A stretch of 64,000 nt of DNA, taken from NCBI GenBank assembly GCA_022842785.1, contig JALHOW010000006.1, positions 186,001 to 250,000 on the forward strand. The letters run 5' to 3'. Shown in pieces: positions 34,380 to 43,511 of the stretch (positions within the stretch are counted from its first letter, which is position 1; the number at the start of each line of letters is the position of its first letter). Source of the stretch: Hyphomicrobiaceae bacterium (GTDB taxonomy: Bacteria > Pseudomonadota > Alphaproteobacteria > Rhizobiales > Hyphomicrobiaceae). The notes under the pieces were generated by a model, which worked only from the letters and a program-made list of their open reading frames with translations, made no database searches and was not told the DNA's origin. The position numbers were made by a program, and so were the translations under genes.

Positions 34380-35009
34380 ATGCCAAAAGCAAAGAAGAGT
34401 TCAAGATCGAGTTTCCGCCCCCTTCGGACCGCCATTGACTTACTCCGTGCGGCCAATGGCTTTGGTGCTCATAACGTACTTGAGCGCGCACTATGTGCCG
34501 GCAAGCTTTCAATTGTTGGCCGGCGCGGCAATGGCCTCGTTCTAGGAAGAACGCGTCAGATCACGCAATTTGAGGCACATGATTACTCGCTTACCAGCAC
34601 ACGAACAGGAGATGTTGTCCTGACGAGAAATTTTACCCCTCTTCCGGTCCATCACTTTCCGACTGACCTCTCCTGGCGGTGCAAACCGCCCGATCGCGCA
34701 TATACCGACTATTGGGAAGAACTCCGATACGACCCCGAGCAATTCCAAAAGTGGTTCGACGAGATGCAGGAGCGGCATGCGAGCGCCGCGAGAGAGGAGC
34801 AACGCACAGCGCCGCGGCGCGGAGGACGTAAGGCGGGTTCTGGCTCGATCGATGATGAAGCCCAGCTCGACGAGATGGAAGGGCTTATCCGCAGCGGAAA
34901 GGCGAGGTCAGTAAATCATGCCGCGAAGACGGTGGCGGCCAACGCGCAGGGCGCTTCGTACGACGCGATAGTTGACCGTCTGAGCCGCAAGTTTCGACAG
35001 CGGGATTAG
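34380..35009 (+). CDS. Hypothetical protein, integrase-linked
   Basis: A 209-residue protein of unknown family starting 28 bases after the integrase gene. The first half mixes aromatic and charged residues (HHFPTDLSWRCKPPDRAYTDYWEEL). The C-terminus, after a basic linker (RRGGRKAGSG), is helical: MEGLIRSGKARSVNHAAKTV and YDAIVDRLSRKF. The latter resembles short DNA-binding helices of phage accessory proteins, so a regulatory or packaging role is possible but not shown. Confidence 0.6.
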   Translation: MPKAKKSSRSSFRPLRTAIDLLRAANGFGAHNVLERALCAGKLSIVGRRGNGLVLGRTRQITQFEAHDYSLTSTRTGDVVLTRNFTPLPVHHFPTDLSWRCKPPDRAYTDYWEELRYDPEQFQKWFDEMQERHASAAREEQRTAPRRGGRKAGSGSIDDEAQLDEMEGLIRSGKARSVNHAAKTVAANAQGASYDAIVDRLSRKFRQRD

Positions 35010-35108
35010 GGTCGGAACAAATCGGATTAAAGTCGAATTATCTCGGACCACGTCCGCATCTTTCTCAGCAATCGTCAGCATTTCGTATCGAATAAGGGAT
35101 GGCTGACG

Positions 35109-35423
35109 ATGACAGAAGTTGCTACGAGCGCACTCCTTACCATGATTGGCGAGCCCGACGCGCCACGTTGGATGGACCAGGCTCAGGCCTCGAGGTTCCT
35201 CGAGAAACTTGGCATCAAGCTCGCGCCCAAAACCCTACAGAAGCGCCGTGTCGTCGGCGGCTCGCCGCCCTTCCGCAAAGTTATGGGTCGCGTCATCTAC
35301 GAGCGCGACGAGCTCATGGCATGGGCCGCGGCTCGCTTGGCAAATGCGCCGAGGGTGAACTCCACATCAGAGTTTTCCTCTCCGGGCCAACGAAAGAAAA
35401 CCGCCGGCTGGGCGCGCCCGTAG
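35109..35423 (+). CDS. AlpA/excisionase-like small DNA-binding protein
   Basis: A 104-residue protein with a MerR-like helix-turn-helix: WMDQAQASRFLEKLGIKLAP, then KTLQKRR, then PPFRKVMGRVIYERDELMAWA. This order (turned helix, recognition helix, wing, helix) matches AlpA/Xis-type proteins that regulate integrase or direct excision. Its position near an integrase supports that. The C-terminal 20 residues run into the next gene's leader region. Confidence 0.7.
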   Translation: MTEVATSALLTMIGEPDAPRWMDQAQASRFLEKLGIKLAPKTLQKRRVVGGSPPFRKVMGRVIYERDELMAWAAARLANAPRVNSTSEFSSPGQRKKTAGWARP

Positions 35424-35443
35424 CGCCGGGGGAGGGGCACCTG

Positions 35444-36136
35444 ATGGCCGCACGGTCTACATCGAAGGCAACGTACGGGGCCATGTCGGATGGTGCGCAA
35501 CGACGTGCGTACCGTGACGCAGTGCGCGCGAGCAGCCTACATCCCACGACGCGGCTCGTCCTGCACGTTCTGCTCGACTTCGGGATGACGTCATGGCCGT
35601 CAGAGGCGCGCATCGCACGCTACGCGGGCCTGTCGCCGCGGACAGTGATCCGTCACCTGGCTCGGGCTGAGGCGGCCGGTTGGCTGACGATCGAACGGCG
35701 TATTGGCAATGACGGCCGCCGACGCACGAACCGCTATGTGCTCACTGTCCCCATTGCGCACAACGCTCGCACGGCGCACGGCACTGACCATGACCAAGTG
35801 ACAATCCATCACCCGGACCGCGTGACAACGGCGACAAATCCGAGTGACAACAGCGACAGAAACGAGGTGACAGACTGTCACCTAAACCCGAAAGAAGACC
35901 CCGAAAGGAAAACCAAAAAAAAGGGGAACCCGACGCGCGTGCGCGAGGCGCTGAGCAGATTGCTTCGGGGGATGACGGGCGTAAGCGCGCGGCTTGGGGC
36001 GGGTCCGCCGGCGGCTTCCGAGAGGAGGTTGTGGCAGACGACGTGCTTCTCGATGCAGCCGCGGGGTATTTGGAAACCGAAGGTGCACAGAAAGCGGGGC
36101 GGGCGTTCGCGCGTTGGGCAAAGCGGAAGACCGTGA
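35444..36136 (+). CDS. Helix-turn-helix (replication-initiator-like) protein
   Basis: A 230-residue protein. Residues ~25-95 form a GntR/RepA-like winged helix: RLVLHVLLDFGMTSWPSEAR, then IARYAGLSPRTVIRHLARAE, then AAGWLTIERRIG. The remainder is a polar, low-complexity tail rich in Thr, Asn and Arg. Such proteins are common in phage and island replication or regulation modules. ATG at 35444 follows GGAGGGGCAC; the open frame from 35099 overlaps the AlpA-like gene and is rejected. A downstream start at 36031 overlaps its 3' end. Confidence 0.7.
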   Translation: MAARSTSKATYGAMSDGAQRRAYRDAVRASSLHPTTRLVLHVLLDFGMTSWPSEARIARYAGLSPRTVIRHLARAEAAGWLTIERRIGNDGRRRTNRYVLTVPIAHNARTAHGTDHDQVTIHHPDRVTTATNPSDNSDRNEVTDCHLNPKEDPERKTKKKGNPTRVREALSRLLRGMTGVSARLGAGPPAASERRLWQTTCFSMQPRGIWKPKVHRKRGGRSRVGQSGRP

Positions 36137-36264
36137 GCAATGTCGACGCGATGTTCATCGCGTTCTTCCGAACGTACACGAAACGTCTAGGCCAGTTCGG
36201 ACCGGACGGGGTGACGCTCAACCGCGATGCCATTCGGGGTGTTCGCGATGGGAGGCAGCCATGA
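36031..36264 (+). CDS. Small hypothetical protein overlapping the HTH gene
   Basis: A 77-residue reading frame starting at GTG with a very good ribosome-binding site (GAGAGGAGG). MADDVLLDAAAGYLETEGAQ and NVDAMFIAFFRTYTKRLGQF are well-formed amphipathic helices, more protein-like than the basic tail of the overlapping HTH frame. It may be a genuine overlapped gene, or the HTH frame may end earlier in evolution by frameshift. No family is recognised. Confidence 0.45.
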   Translation: MADDVLLDAAAGYLETEGAQKAGRAFARWAKRKTVSNVDAMFIAFFRTYTKRLGQFGPDGVTLNRDAIRGVRDGRQP

Positions 36265-36383
36265 CCATGCCCTTCCGAAAGGTTTGTCCCGGCTCCTGGG
36301 GATCTGCACGCAAACCTGTGAACGCGAGTCTTGCCAGCAACACCGTGCTCGGCGACTCCGTGTTACAGCATTCCGCAATATAA
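36261..36383 (+). CDS. Possible 40-residue peptide
   Basis: ATG at 36261 overlaps the preceding stop codon as ATGA and sits behind GGAGGCAGCC, signs of translational coupling. The product MTMPFRKVCPGSWGSARKPV and 20 more residues is basic, without a recognised domain. It is listed only because of its start signals. Confidence 0.25.
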   Translation: MTMPFRKVCPGSWGSARKPVNASLASNTVLGDSVLQHSAI

Positions 36384-36465
36384 GCACCCGCGTCGAACGC
36401 GGCTCGTCAGAACAGCATTCGAGGAATCGGCCGTGGACGTCACTGGTGGCAGTGATGGAGCAGAG

Positions 36466-36762
36466 ATGTCGGGGGACCGCCGGCTGAACAATCTGCGACC
36501 GTTTCCGAAAGGCGTCAGCGGCAATCCGAGCGGCACGAGCAAGGCGGTGGCTGAGCTTCGCGCGCTCGCCCGCGCGAACACGACTACGGGGTTCAATAAG
36601 CTTGTCGAGCTGATGGATTCGACCGACGAACGCGTCGCGCTCATGGCCGCGAAGGAGATCCTAGACCGAGGACACGGGCGCCCGAGCCAGGCAGAAGACG
36701 GGAACCAAGATCGTACGGTCGTCGTCAACATCCCGCCGCTGGATGCGCCGCGGTCGTCATGA
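36466..36762 (+). CDS. DUF5681 domain protein
   Basis: A 98-residue protein starting MSGDRRLNNLRPFPKGVSGN, the hallmark of DUF5681, which is often found beside phage packaging or mobile-element genes. The helical middle LVELMDSTDERVALMAAKEI and the C-terminal VVVNIPPLDAP complete it. ATG at 36466 follows GGAGCAGAG. In phages such genes often precede the terminase large subunit, but none follows here, so the module looks truncated. Confidence 0.72.
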   Translation: MSGDRRLNNLRPFPKGVSGNPSGTSKAVAELRALARANTTTGFNKLVELMDSTDERVALMAAKEILDRGHGRPSQAEDGNQDRTVVVNIPPLDAPRSS

Positions 36763-37045
36763 TCGATGTTACGCGGCTGGACGCGGTCCTGGCCCGGCAT
36801 GGCGCAAAATCTCGCCCAAGCGCGCAGACGCGATCGTCGTCGAACGGACGTAGAGCGAGATCGATCGCGTCGCCCAACATCCCCAGCCGCTCGTGACTGC
36901 CAGACCGTGCCAAAGGCGAGGGTGGTCGTTGCCTGCAGTGATAGATAGGCGCGTACACGAGATTGGCAGCCGAGCGCGGGCCATGTTCGACCGTCCTGCT
37001 GTCCGGCCTTATCCTCGTTTCGCATCTTTCGGTTTCCTGGACGCA
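36763..37045. other. Gap without a recognised gene
   Basis: About 280 bases follow the DUF5681 gene without a convincing coding sequence. The phage-like module stops here and the decayed-gene stretch begins, so a rearrangement junction is likely. Confidence 0.4.
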
Positions 37046-37297
37046 CTATCGCGCAACGATGCTGGGTGCCTTTATGATCTCTTCGCGTCCCAGGCGAACT
37101 ACTTGAGGAGATCCGAACAGCCAGGCGACCTCCGCGTCCATCATCGCGGCCTTATTCGCTATGGCGCATACCGGGTCCCGCTGCTTCAGGACATCGAGAC
37201 CGACGGTAATTACTCCGAACTGTGCCGCACAGTGCTCGACCATGTGCCTGGGCAGCGTCCCGAGCAGATCGGTCCGTGCCAACGTCGAGAGCGCCAT
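37046..37297 (-). pseudogene. LysR-family regulator remnant (C-terminal part)
   Basis: The minus-strand frame encodes MALSTLARTDLLGTLPRHMV and then MMDAEVAWLFGSPQVVR. This resembles the end of a LysR effector-binding domain, where a V/A-x-TD-L-x-T-LP-R segment and a WL motif near the C-terminus are typical. The helix-turn-helix half is missing. It neighbours DUF924 and GST remnants on the opposite strand, a familiar gene grouping. The LysR match is made by eye and is tentative. Confidence 0.45.
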
Positions 37298-37640
37298 TGT
37301 GAAGCTCGGCGCCGTGGTCGCGTTCTGGCGCGCAGCCGGTCCGGCCCTTTGGTTCTCGAAGGACGATGGCTTCGACAGGCGTCATTTCGTCGACGGCGCT
37401 GTAGAAAACGGTGTTGCTAAGTTCTTCTACCTGCCGTTCGCACACTCCGAGTGTTTCGCGGACCAGGAACGCTCAGTGGCGCCGACGCGTCGTCTGGGCG
37501 AGCCGGATCTGTCGCACTCGCTCGGGCATCGCGACATCGTCCGCGGCTTCGGCCGCTTCCCGCACCGCAATCTCATCCTCGGGCGCAGCAAGACGCATGA
37601 AGAAAAGCGCTTCATCGATAACGGCGGCTTCAGGGGATAG
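37281..37640 (+). pseudogene. DUF924 family gene, internally deleted
   Basis: The start (VVAFWRAAGPALWFSKDDGF) and the end (FFYLPFAHSECFADQERSVA, then RDIVRGFGRFPHRNLILGR) match opposite ends of DUF924 proteins. About 60 residues that normally separate them are gone. At the junction lies a 30-base segment identical to part of the trypsin-like protease gene at 44281-44310, followed by a short unrelated stretch. No good start codon precedes it. DUF924 proteins have no established function. Confidence 0.7.
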
Positions 37641-37681
37641 GCCGGTCGCGATCTCCGAGAACATTATTCAAGGAACATTTC

Positions 37682-37885
37682 ATGAGCGACATCGAGCTCT
37701 TCAGCACGCCGTTGTGTCCGTTTGCTCATCGCGCCAGGCTGGTGCTGGCGGAGGGCGCTCGCCTACCGGCTGACGGAAATCCACCCCAGCGACAAGCCAG
37801 ACGCGTTCCTGAAGGCTCGCCCTACGGCAAGGTCCCGGCCTTCGGCACGGCGATCGTGCGTATCTGGGAGTCCGCCATAGAATGA
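37682..37885 (+). pseudogene. Glutathione S-transferase remnant (frameshifted, truncated)
   Basis: It begins with a clear GST thioredoxin-fold start, MSDIELFSTPLCPFAHRARL. After RLVLAE the family sequence continues in another frame (ALAYRLTEIHPSDKPDAFLK) and then returns to the first frame at SPYGKVPAFG and IWESAI. Two compensating indels have therefore scrambled about 20 residues. The helical C-terminal domain is absent. It is unlikely to be functional. Confidence 0.8.
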
Positions 37886-38127
37886 GCAGCATCACGTTGC
37901 TGACATAGGGCCCGCGACCGAACCCCAGACGAGATCCGGCGAGCGCTCGGACAACAGGGTCCCGGCTGGACGTTGAGGGTCACCAGCATAACGCCAGCCG
38001 CCGCTGTGGCCTTCACCGGATGCTTACGTTGGCGCTCCCAATAGTCTATGTGATCCACTTGCCGTGTTTTCCGTCTCACCAGTCTTGAATGGGCTTCTGG
38101 GCAGGCGTCGATACACCGAGCGCACAA
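37886..38127. other. Gap after the GST remnant
   Basis: About 240 bases without a recognisable gene, presumably decayed sequence continuing from the GST remnant. Confidence 0.4.
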
Positions 38128-39531
38128 TCAATATGGAGTATTCGGCCGGCGCTGCGGCGCGACAAGAGGCGGTCCCCTCGACGGTGGCGGGTTGACCACA
38201 GTTGGAAGGCTTCCCGTGCCAGATGGGCGTGGTGGCGCCACTCTCGTAGCTGCGCCGTTGCCCTCATACTGAGCATCGAACTCATCAGCGTAGCGGATGC
38301 AGTATATCTCGGGGGCCGTCAGGCGCAGCTGCTTGAGAACGTCCTCGCGCGCGCGGCCGTCCGCTACACAGAGATTGTAGCGGGCGCGCCAGTCCGCCGG
38401 CCGCGAGAACGGCGTGTCGAGATCGCCATCGAAGCGTTCAACGCCGAAGATTGCTTCCGAGGTGTCCTGCTTCGGAAATACAAAGCTGAGCGTCAGCTTG
38501 TGGACATCCACGCGGGAGCCAAAAGCGTGTCCTTCCGCCGACACGAGTCGGAAGGCATCAGCAACAGGACTAATTTTTATCGAGGCGTTGACGCCACCAC
38601 TCACGTCCGTGGTGAAGATCAGCGCGTCAACAAAGCTTTCTTTTGATCCGCCCTGATCGATCAAATCAATAAACGTCGCTACGACGCGCTCGACCCCGAT
38701 CGATCCACCCAGTGGATGTAAGACGTTCTTGTTTTGGCCGGACGCCTTTGTGCAGAGTTTCTCCGAAGAGATGAGCTTCCCCCACTTGCTGTCCTGAGTT
38801 TTAAATGTTCGCTTCCCCTTGCGGGTCAGAAGCAACGCCGCCGATGCGTCGACGTCGACGGTCTTCGTTAGTTGGGGGAGCTTGAAGGCAATACCTCCTT
38901 TGGCGTGATTTTGTTCGGTAATCTCAAACTCAAAATCGTAAATTGCCGCGACATCAAGATACTGCCTGAGTTCCTGGGCTCTTCCTAGTTTCTTGTCGAG
39001 TTGGCTCCCTAGAAGTTTCTTAAGATCTTTCAGCTTTCCCTTCAGCTCGCGGGAGGTGAAGGGGCATGCGACTTCACCCTCGCCATTGACTACGACTTTG
39101 CTTATGCGCTTATCCTTGCAATCGACGAGATCATCATAGTGCTTGGTGTTTATGATCTGCTGGGCCTCCACGATCTGACCGATCACGGATACCAATCCAA
39201 CAATCGCTTTATCGCGCGTAACCGTCTCAGCATCGATTTTGTTTTTCTCGAACCAGTTTCTCAGATGCTTTTTGACGTTCGGATGATCGGCGATGTCGCG
39301 GAGGCGCTTTGTATCCTGAGTCATCCGATCGATAATTGCGCTCCGCATCTCGCAGCGCCCGAAACGCACCACTTCTTCGGTCTTGAGGAGACTTACATCG
39401 TCGGGCGCCGGGTACATTGAGCAGCCGGCGAGGATCGATAGGGCGAAGGATATGAGAAACACTGGAAATCGCCGCTTCGGGATACTTGATGAAATGCGAG
39501 ACGAAATTTGGTACAATATGAGTATCAGCAT
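38128..39531 (-). CDS. Hypothetical lipoprotein with proline-rich tail
   Basis: A 467-residue protein with a lipoprotein signal: hydrophobic VFLISFALSI followed by the lipobox LAGC (Cys37). The mature part is lysine-rich and helical near residues 60-200 (RELKGKLKDLKKLLGSQLDK), then mixed alpha/beta. It ends in about 40 residues rich in Pro, Arg and Gly (PPPSRGPPLVAPQRRPNTPY), which may reach into the cell wall region. ATG at 39531 is the most reasonable start for the signal. No family is recognised. It shares strand with the trypsin-like and subtilase genes, but over 1.6 kb of poor sequence separates them. Confidence 0.6.
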   Translation of the reverse strand: MLILILYQISSRISSSIPKRRFPVFLISFALSILAGCSMYPAPDDVSLLKTEEVVRFGRCEMRSAIIDRMTQDTKRLRDIADHPNVKKHLRNWFEKNKIDAETVTRDKAIVGLVSVIGQIVEAQQIINTKHYDDLVDCKDKRISKVVVNGEGEVACPFTSRELKGKLKDLKKLLGSQLDKKLGRAQELRQYLDVAAIYDFEFEITEQNHAKGGIAFKLPQLTKTVDVDASAALLLTRKGKRTFKTQDSKWGKLISSEKLCTKASGQNKNVLHPLGGSIGVERVVATFIDLIDQGGSKESFVDALIFTTDVSGGVNASIKISPVADAFRLVSAEGHAFGSRVDVHKLTLSFVFPKQDTSEAIFGVERFDGDLDTPFSRPADWRARYNLCVADGRAREDVLKQLRLTAPEIYCIRYADEFDAQYEGNGAATRVAPPRPSGTGSLPTVVNPPPSRGPPLVAPQRRPNTPY

Positions 39532-40257
39532 ATTACGCCTATGCGTCAGGAACAATAAACAAACTCGCGCGCTCAACAAGCTCGCTTGCGGTCTACGCCC
39601 GTGTCAACGACGACTCGTTATGGCCAATCAAAACGTGTGCTTTTAATTTCGATGTGTTGCCGCGTTGCTACCAGATGACGCGCGACCAGGCGAAGTTTGG
39701 CTCACTCCATCTCACCTCGGCCGAAGCCCCCGTCATTAGGGTAGTGCTTTTCGCCTGCGGCATCACCTGCTGAAGCACCACGCACCGCGCGCCACGCAGT
39801 TAAAGGGCTGTAGAAGATTCCACCGTTGAGCAGTTCGTCGCGGAGCTCTGTCCTTTTCGCCACGGATCGCATGCCCGAAATTCCCGGTCACGTGGAATAT
39901 GCATTCGGCGGCTAGAGACTTCGCCTCACGGGCTTCCGTGCCGCTTCTCGATCCTGCCAGGCCCTGTGTCGACGCGATTTCGTAGGCGTGTAAGTTAGGC
40001 TCAGCATCCGCAAGAACTCGGTCAGCACTTCATTGAGCGGTCCTCTACCGGACGAACACCAGAGCTTCGCCCACGGCAGTGGCCTTCAGCTGCTCCTCGC
40101 TTCACATGCCCGGACTCCCATCAGTTAGGGCCCCAAGCATCATATTCCGGCGCGACAAACCGAGACCGATCCGCGGCGGCAAAAAGCCGGGTCCTGGTGA
40201 TGAAACCGCTCCCATGCTTCCGCTGCCGCCAGCGCCTGAACTTGGACATCCTTCATG
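39532..40257. other. Long gap with no recognisable gene
   Basis: Over 700 bases carry only short, unconvincing reading frames on both strands. Fragments on the minus strand look like decayed coding sequence but I could not match them to a family. It lies between the lipoprotein gene and an integrase remnant. Confidence 0.5.
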
Positions 40258-40388
40258 CGAGCTATGATCGACCGGATGTGGCTCGGTCTTAGTGGTGGCT
40301 TTGCCCTGACAAACTTTCCGTCGTTCCACGGTAAGAAGCCTGTTCCAGTTCCATGGTCTGTCTTCTCTCTAGAGCGACCAACGACCAA
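40258..40388 (-). pseudogene. Tyrosine-recombinase N-terminal remnant
   Basis: The minus-strand frame encodes TGFLPWNDGKFVRAKPPLRP, then SHIRSI. This closely matches the start of a compact tyrosine-recombinase family common in rhizobia, which begins roughly LPWNKGKLVGQKPPLK and then an IWxIR segment. The sequence leaves the family right after IRSI, and no catalytic half follows. The C-terminal remnant at 45100-45807 is on the same strand but in the wrong order to be its other half, so these are separate copies. Confidence 0.6.
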
Positions 40389-40789
40389 GCATCGCTCAGG
40401 AGCAATTGGTTTTCCTACGGCCGGTGCTGGATCAATCTTCTATGGTACTTTCCAGCCGGCGAAGATTAACCGAAGCCGCCCTGAGCAGGTGCTGTATTTG
40501 GCGAAGCTTACGAGACTGCGTGCCGATATTAGCTGTCATGGAGTACCAGCTATCACCTGCCTCTTGGAAGGTCGCTGCTGCCGACGGCGGACCTTTCGGC
40601 TCGCACGCTGGACACGTCAGGTTTAGCATAGTCCTCGCGATTGCTGCCCTCGCCAGCAACCAGCCACACGCGCCAATTGTTGGGCGAGCATGATGCGGGA
40701 TGGCGCGTTGTCCGATTTCCGATGGGTTTTAATGCAATATTGGACAGGACTATGTTCAGCGTGCGTATCGGGGTCATGGAGTGGGGGGT
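40389..40789. other. Gap with no recognisable gene
   Basis: About 400 bases between the integrase remnant and the META-domain gene. Nothing coding is supported. The last 100 bases probably hold the promoter of the META gene. Confidence 0.4.
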
Positions 40790-41173
40790 GTGAAGCAGTT
40801 CAACCTATTTGTACTGGCGTTCATCGCTTATCTCGCGTGTTCCAATCCGGGCCGTTCAGCCGAAATCGACGAGATGCAGGGTCGATGGACGCTCGCCACG
40901 ATATCGGGATTGCCGAGCGTCAGTTTGCCCCCCGTCCATTTTGAGATCAAGGGTACGCAGATCATCGGCTTCGACGGCTGCAACAGCTTTGCCGGTTCGC
41001 TTGACAAGCCAGACGCGATCATCGCGACGCAGCGCGGGTGTCCTACAGGCAATCCCTTCGACGTGTCCGATCTCGTGCGCGACTTGCGACTTGCCACCGT
41101 GGTCAGTGGACGCCTCACGGTGACGTCGGGACTAGCCGGCCGGAAACTCGAGTTCAGCAAGGAAGAGCGATGA
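40790..41173 (+). CDS. META/HslJ-like domain exported protein
   Basis: A 127-residue protein with an N-terminal signal (FNLFVLAFIAYLACSNPGRS, with AEI following) that could be a Sec signal or, through LAC, a lipoprotein signal. The rest resembles a META domain: GRWTLATISGLPSVSLPPVH, then EIKGTQIIGFDGCNSFAGSL. META-domain proteins such as HslJ sit in the envelope and have been linked to stress resistance or secretion. GTG at 40790 is chosen with GGAG upstream; GTG at 40781 is also possible. It converges with the subtilase gene. Confidence 0.65.
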   Translation: MKQFNLFVLAFIAYLACSNPGRSAEIDEMQGRWTLATISGLPSVSLPPVHFEIKGTQIIGFDGCNSFAGSLDKPDAIIATQRGCPTGNPFDVSDLVRDLRLATVVSGRLTVTSGLAGRKLEFSKEER

Positions 41174-41205
41174 TCCCGGCGTGGACATGCGATCTGCCGG
41201 GCGTC

Positions 41206-43422
41206 TTACCGCTCGCGTAGGATCATGGTCTGAATGTCTCCGAGCGCAATCTTGCGCGCACTTAGCAATGAGCTGTCATAGAACTGGAAGATGTGCTGAG
41301 TCTCGTCGGCGATGTCGCAGGTGACCGGCATCTCGAGACTTTTGACGCCTTCGCGAGGGTTCGAGAAAAACACCCGGACGGTCGTCGCCTTGTCGTCGGC
41401 CGTTCGACCGACGCGATCCAGGCGGAAGATACGCTTCAGTTCGCGAGTGCCGCCGCATGCGGCCGAAAATTGTATTTTCGTGGCCACGTCGAGGCGCCCT
41501 TTTGATCGGGACACCGTCGCATTGTCGCCGCTGCTAGATCGCACATCGATGATGTCGTTGTAGATGGCGAGCGCAGCTTCGGGATCAAGTTTCGCACCGA
41601 AGCGTGCTTTTGCTTCGCGGCTCTTGTCATGTTCCGCCGTCACGACGATGCGTCGCTTGACGTCGTGTGTCTGCAAGCCCTCCGCCTTCAGCAGCGCGGC
41701 GATAAATGTGACGATCGGCGCCGCGAAGGATGTACCATGCTCCTTCTCGATGACGAGTTGTTCACCGGCCTCACGCTTCGGCACCGGTATGAAGCAACCG
41801 GGGGCGAGAATATCGACGTAATTCGGACTCCAATTCGAGAAATCAGCAGCCGAACCGTTTTCCCTATGCGCACCGACGGTGAGAATAGACGCTCCTTTGC
41901 TCAAGAGTTGTCCACCGAGATTGGCCGGGAACCGCTCGACACTATCTAGGGCTAGTCCCGAATTTCCCGCCGCCACGACAGCCAATATCCTCGGGGCCTT
42001 TTCCAGCTCACCCCGAAGGTTTTTGATCGCCTCCTTCGACTCGAAACTCATATTTATGATGTCGATCTCGTTGTGCTGCGCATAGGTGACGAGAGTGGCG
42101 AGCTCTTTCTTCGCCATTTCTGGTGGCTGGCCCGTGTCCATCAGGTTGGCGAAGTGCAGTCGGATCGGCAGCGGCCGCAGCATCCGATAGCGATATAGCT
42201 GAATGCCGCCGATCGCCAAGGACGCGACGGCCATACCGTGATCCCTGTAGTCATACTTCTTCGGCGTGCCAATTGCCCCGGTGCTACTCGCGAGTGAAAA
42301 GCCGTACTCGTTACCGGGCACGCCGTCGCCGTTCTGATCGAGGGGGGGCAATCCCGGTTCTTGCCCGCGCTCGTCGTCAATTACGAAGAAGTCGTCCGCG
42401 GAGAAGAAGTGCTGCGGCTCGGAGTGCCTATTCTGGCCTTTTCCGGGATTGAGAAAGACGTCGATGTCGAAGCCGGTATCTGCGATCATCACAGGAACCA
42501 TCTTCAGCGAGCGTCCGCGCCGCGCCCTCTCGGAAGCATTAAGTAGAAAGGTATCGAGCAGCCTTGACGTCTCGAACGGCCAATTCAAATAATTGCTCAT
42601 CCTGCCGTTCTGCCAACCTTTCTCACAGTCCATCGTAGACGCCGTTGAAGTGGCCGGATGCACAATGCTGGTCACATAGTAGGAGTTTTCTGATGTTAGT
42701 GCTGATGAGATGTTGTCTGCGTTGCCAGCCTTTTCGAATGTGCTCGCTGAAATCGCAGTGACACTTCCACGCTCTCCTTCGCGAACGGTGACAGCGGCGA
42801 GCGCTGGGTCTTTGACGACTCTTTCCGAGAGGTCGGTGATTGCCTTGGTGAAGGCCTGCTGTCTTGACGCCGTGGTGATGCCGCCAGCCTCGGCCTCCTC
42901 CGCCGCCGTCAGCTGATTTTGGATAGCCGTTTTGGCGGCGGCGTCGAAAATTACACTTTCCTGGGGGATCGGCAATGCTTTGGCAGCTTTTAGGGCGACT
43001 TCGACCTGCTTGTCGAGGTTTGCCACGGGCGTTTTTCCGATGCCTTGCACAATGGCTGTCGATGGAGTGTATTTTACGCAGGCGGGATACTTCAGTACTT
43101 TTCTCTCCGCGAGGTCGGCGGTCAGATCTGTGATCCCATTTAGTTTCTTGAATTCTTCGAGAACGAGCGGATCGAGCCACCCGCACCGTTCCTTGATCTG
43201 GGCGAGGTGATCCTTGGCCGGCCCGATTGACGGGTCCAACTTGAATACCTCCTTGACGGCCTCGCGACTGGGCAGTCGCTTCGGCGACACCTCGATCATA
43301 GCGCGCCGGTGAAGCCTTACGATGTCGTTCAAGAATTGAGCGGCGGCCGGCTCCAGAGTGATCAGCGTCGCCACCATTGCGACAAAACCAGCTGCTATTC
43401 GCGTTGGGCTTATTAGACTCAT
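41206..43422 (-). CDS. Secreted S8 (subtilisin-like) peptidase with long N-terminal region
   Basis: A 738-residue protein with a signal peptide (ISPTRIAAGFVAMVATLITL, then EPAAAQ). About 270 residues without a known fold follow, perhaps a propeptide. The subtilase domain has Asp315 (MIADTGFD), His395 (YRDHGMAVASLAI), oxyanion Asn487 (VAAGNSG) and Ser565 (HGTSFAAPIV), so the triad is intact. A C-terminal region of about 130 residues follows. It should act in the periplasm or outside the cell. The trypsin-like gene lies 89 bases upstream on the same strand, so one transcript is likely. ATG at 43422 is chosen because the signal peptide begins there. Confidence 0.88.
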   Translation of the reverse strand: MSLISPTRIAAGFVAMVATLITLEPAAAQFLNDIVRLHRRAMIEVSPKRLPSREAVKEVFKLDPSIGPAKDHLAQIKERCGWLDPLVLEEFKKLNGITDLTADLAERKVLKYPACVKYTPSTAIVQGIGKTPVANLDKQVEVALKAAKALPIPQESVIFDAAAKTAIQNQLTAAEEAEAGGITTASRQQAFTKAITDLSERVVKDPALAAVTVREGERGSVTAISASTFEKAGNADNISSALTSENSYYVTSIVHPATSTASTMDCEKGWQNGRMSNYLNWPFETSRLLDTFLLNASERARRGRSLKMVPVMIADTGFDIDVFLNPGKGQNRHSEPQHFFSADDFFVIDDERGQEPGLPPLDQNGDGVPGNEYGFSLASSTGAIGTPKKYDYRDHGMAVASLAIGGIQLYRYRMLRPLPIRLHFANLMDTGQPPEMAKKELATLVTYAQHNEIDIINMSFESKEAIKNLRGELEKAPRILAVVAAGNSGLALDSVERFPANLGGQLLSKGASILTVGAHRENGSAADFSNWSPNYVDILAPGCFIPVPKREAGEQLVIEKEHGTSFAAPIVTFIAALLKAEGLQTHDVKRRIVVTAEHDKSREAKARFGAKLDPEAALAIYNDIIDVRSSSGDNATVSRSKGRLDVATKIQFSAACGGTRELKRIFRLDRVGRTADDKATTVRVFFSNPREGVKSLEMPVTCDIADETQHIFQFYDSSLLSARKIALGDIQTMILRER

Positions 43423-43511
43423 TAAAGTATACCTGCGCGAGGGGGACGTGTTTGGAATAAGGTCCCGGGCGACATCGGAATCCCGCCGGGACCGAAGTCG
43501 CGCTATGCCAG

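Noticed and set aside
35099-35443. In-frame extension of the HTH protein upstream of 35444
   Set aside because: It overlaps the AlpA-like gene, and a good ribosome-binding site precedes ATG 35444.
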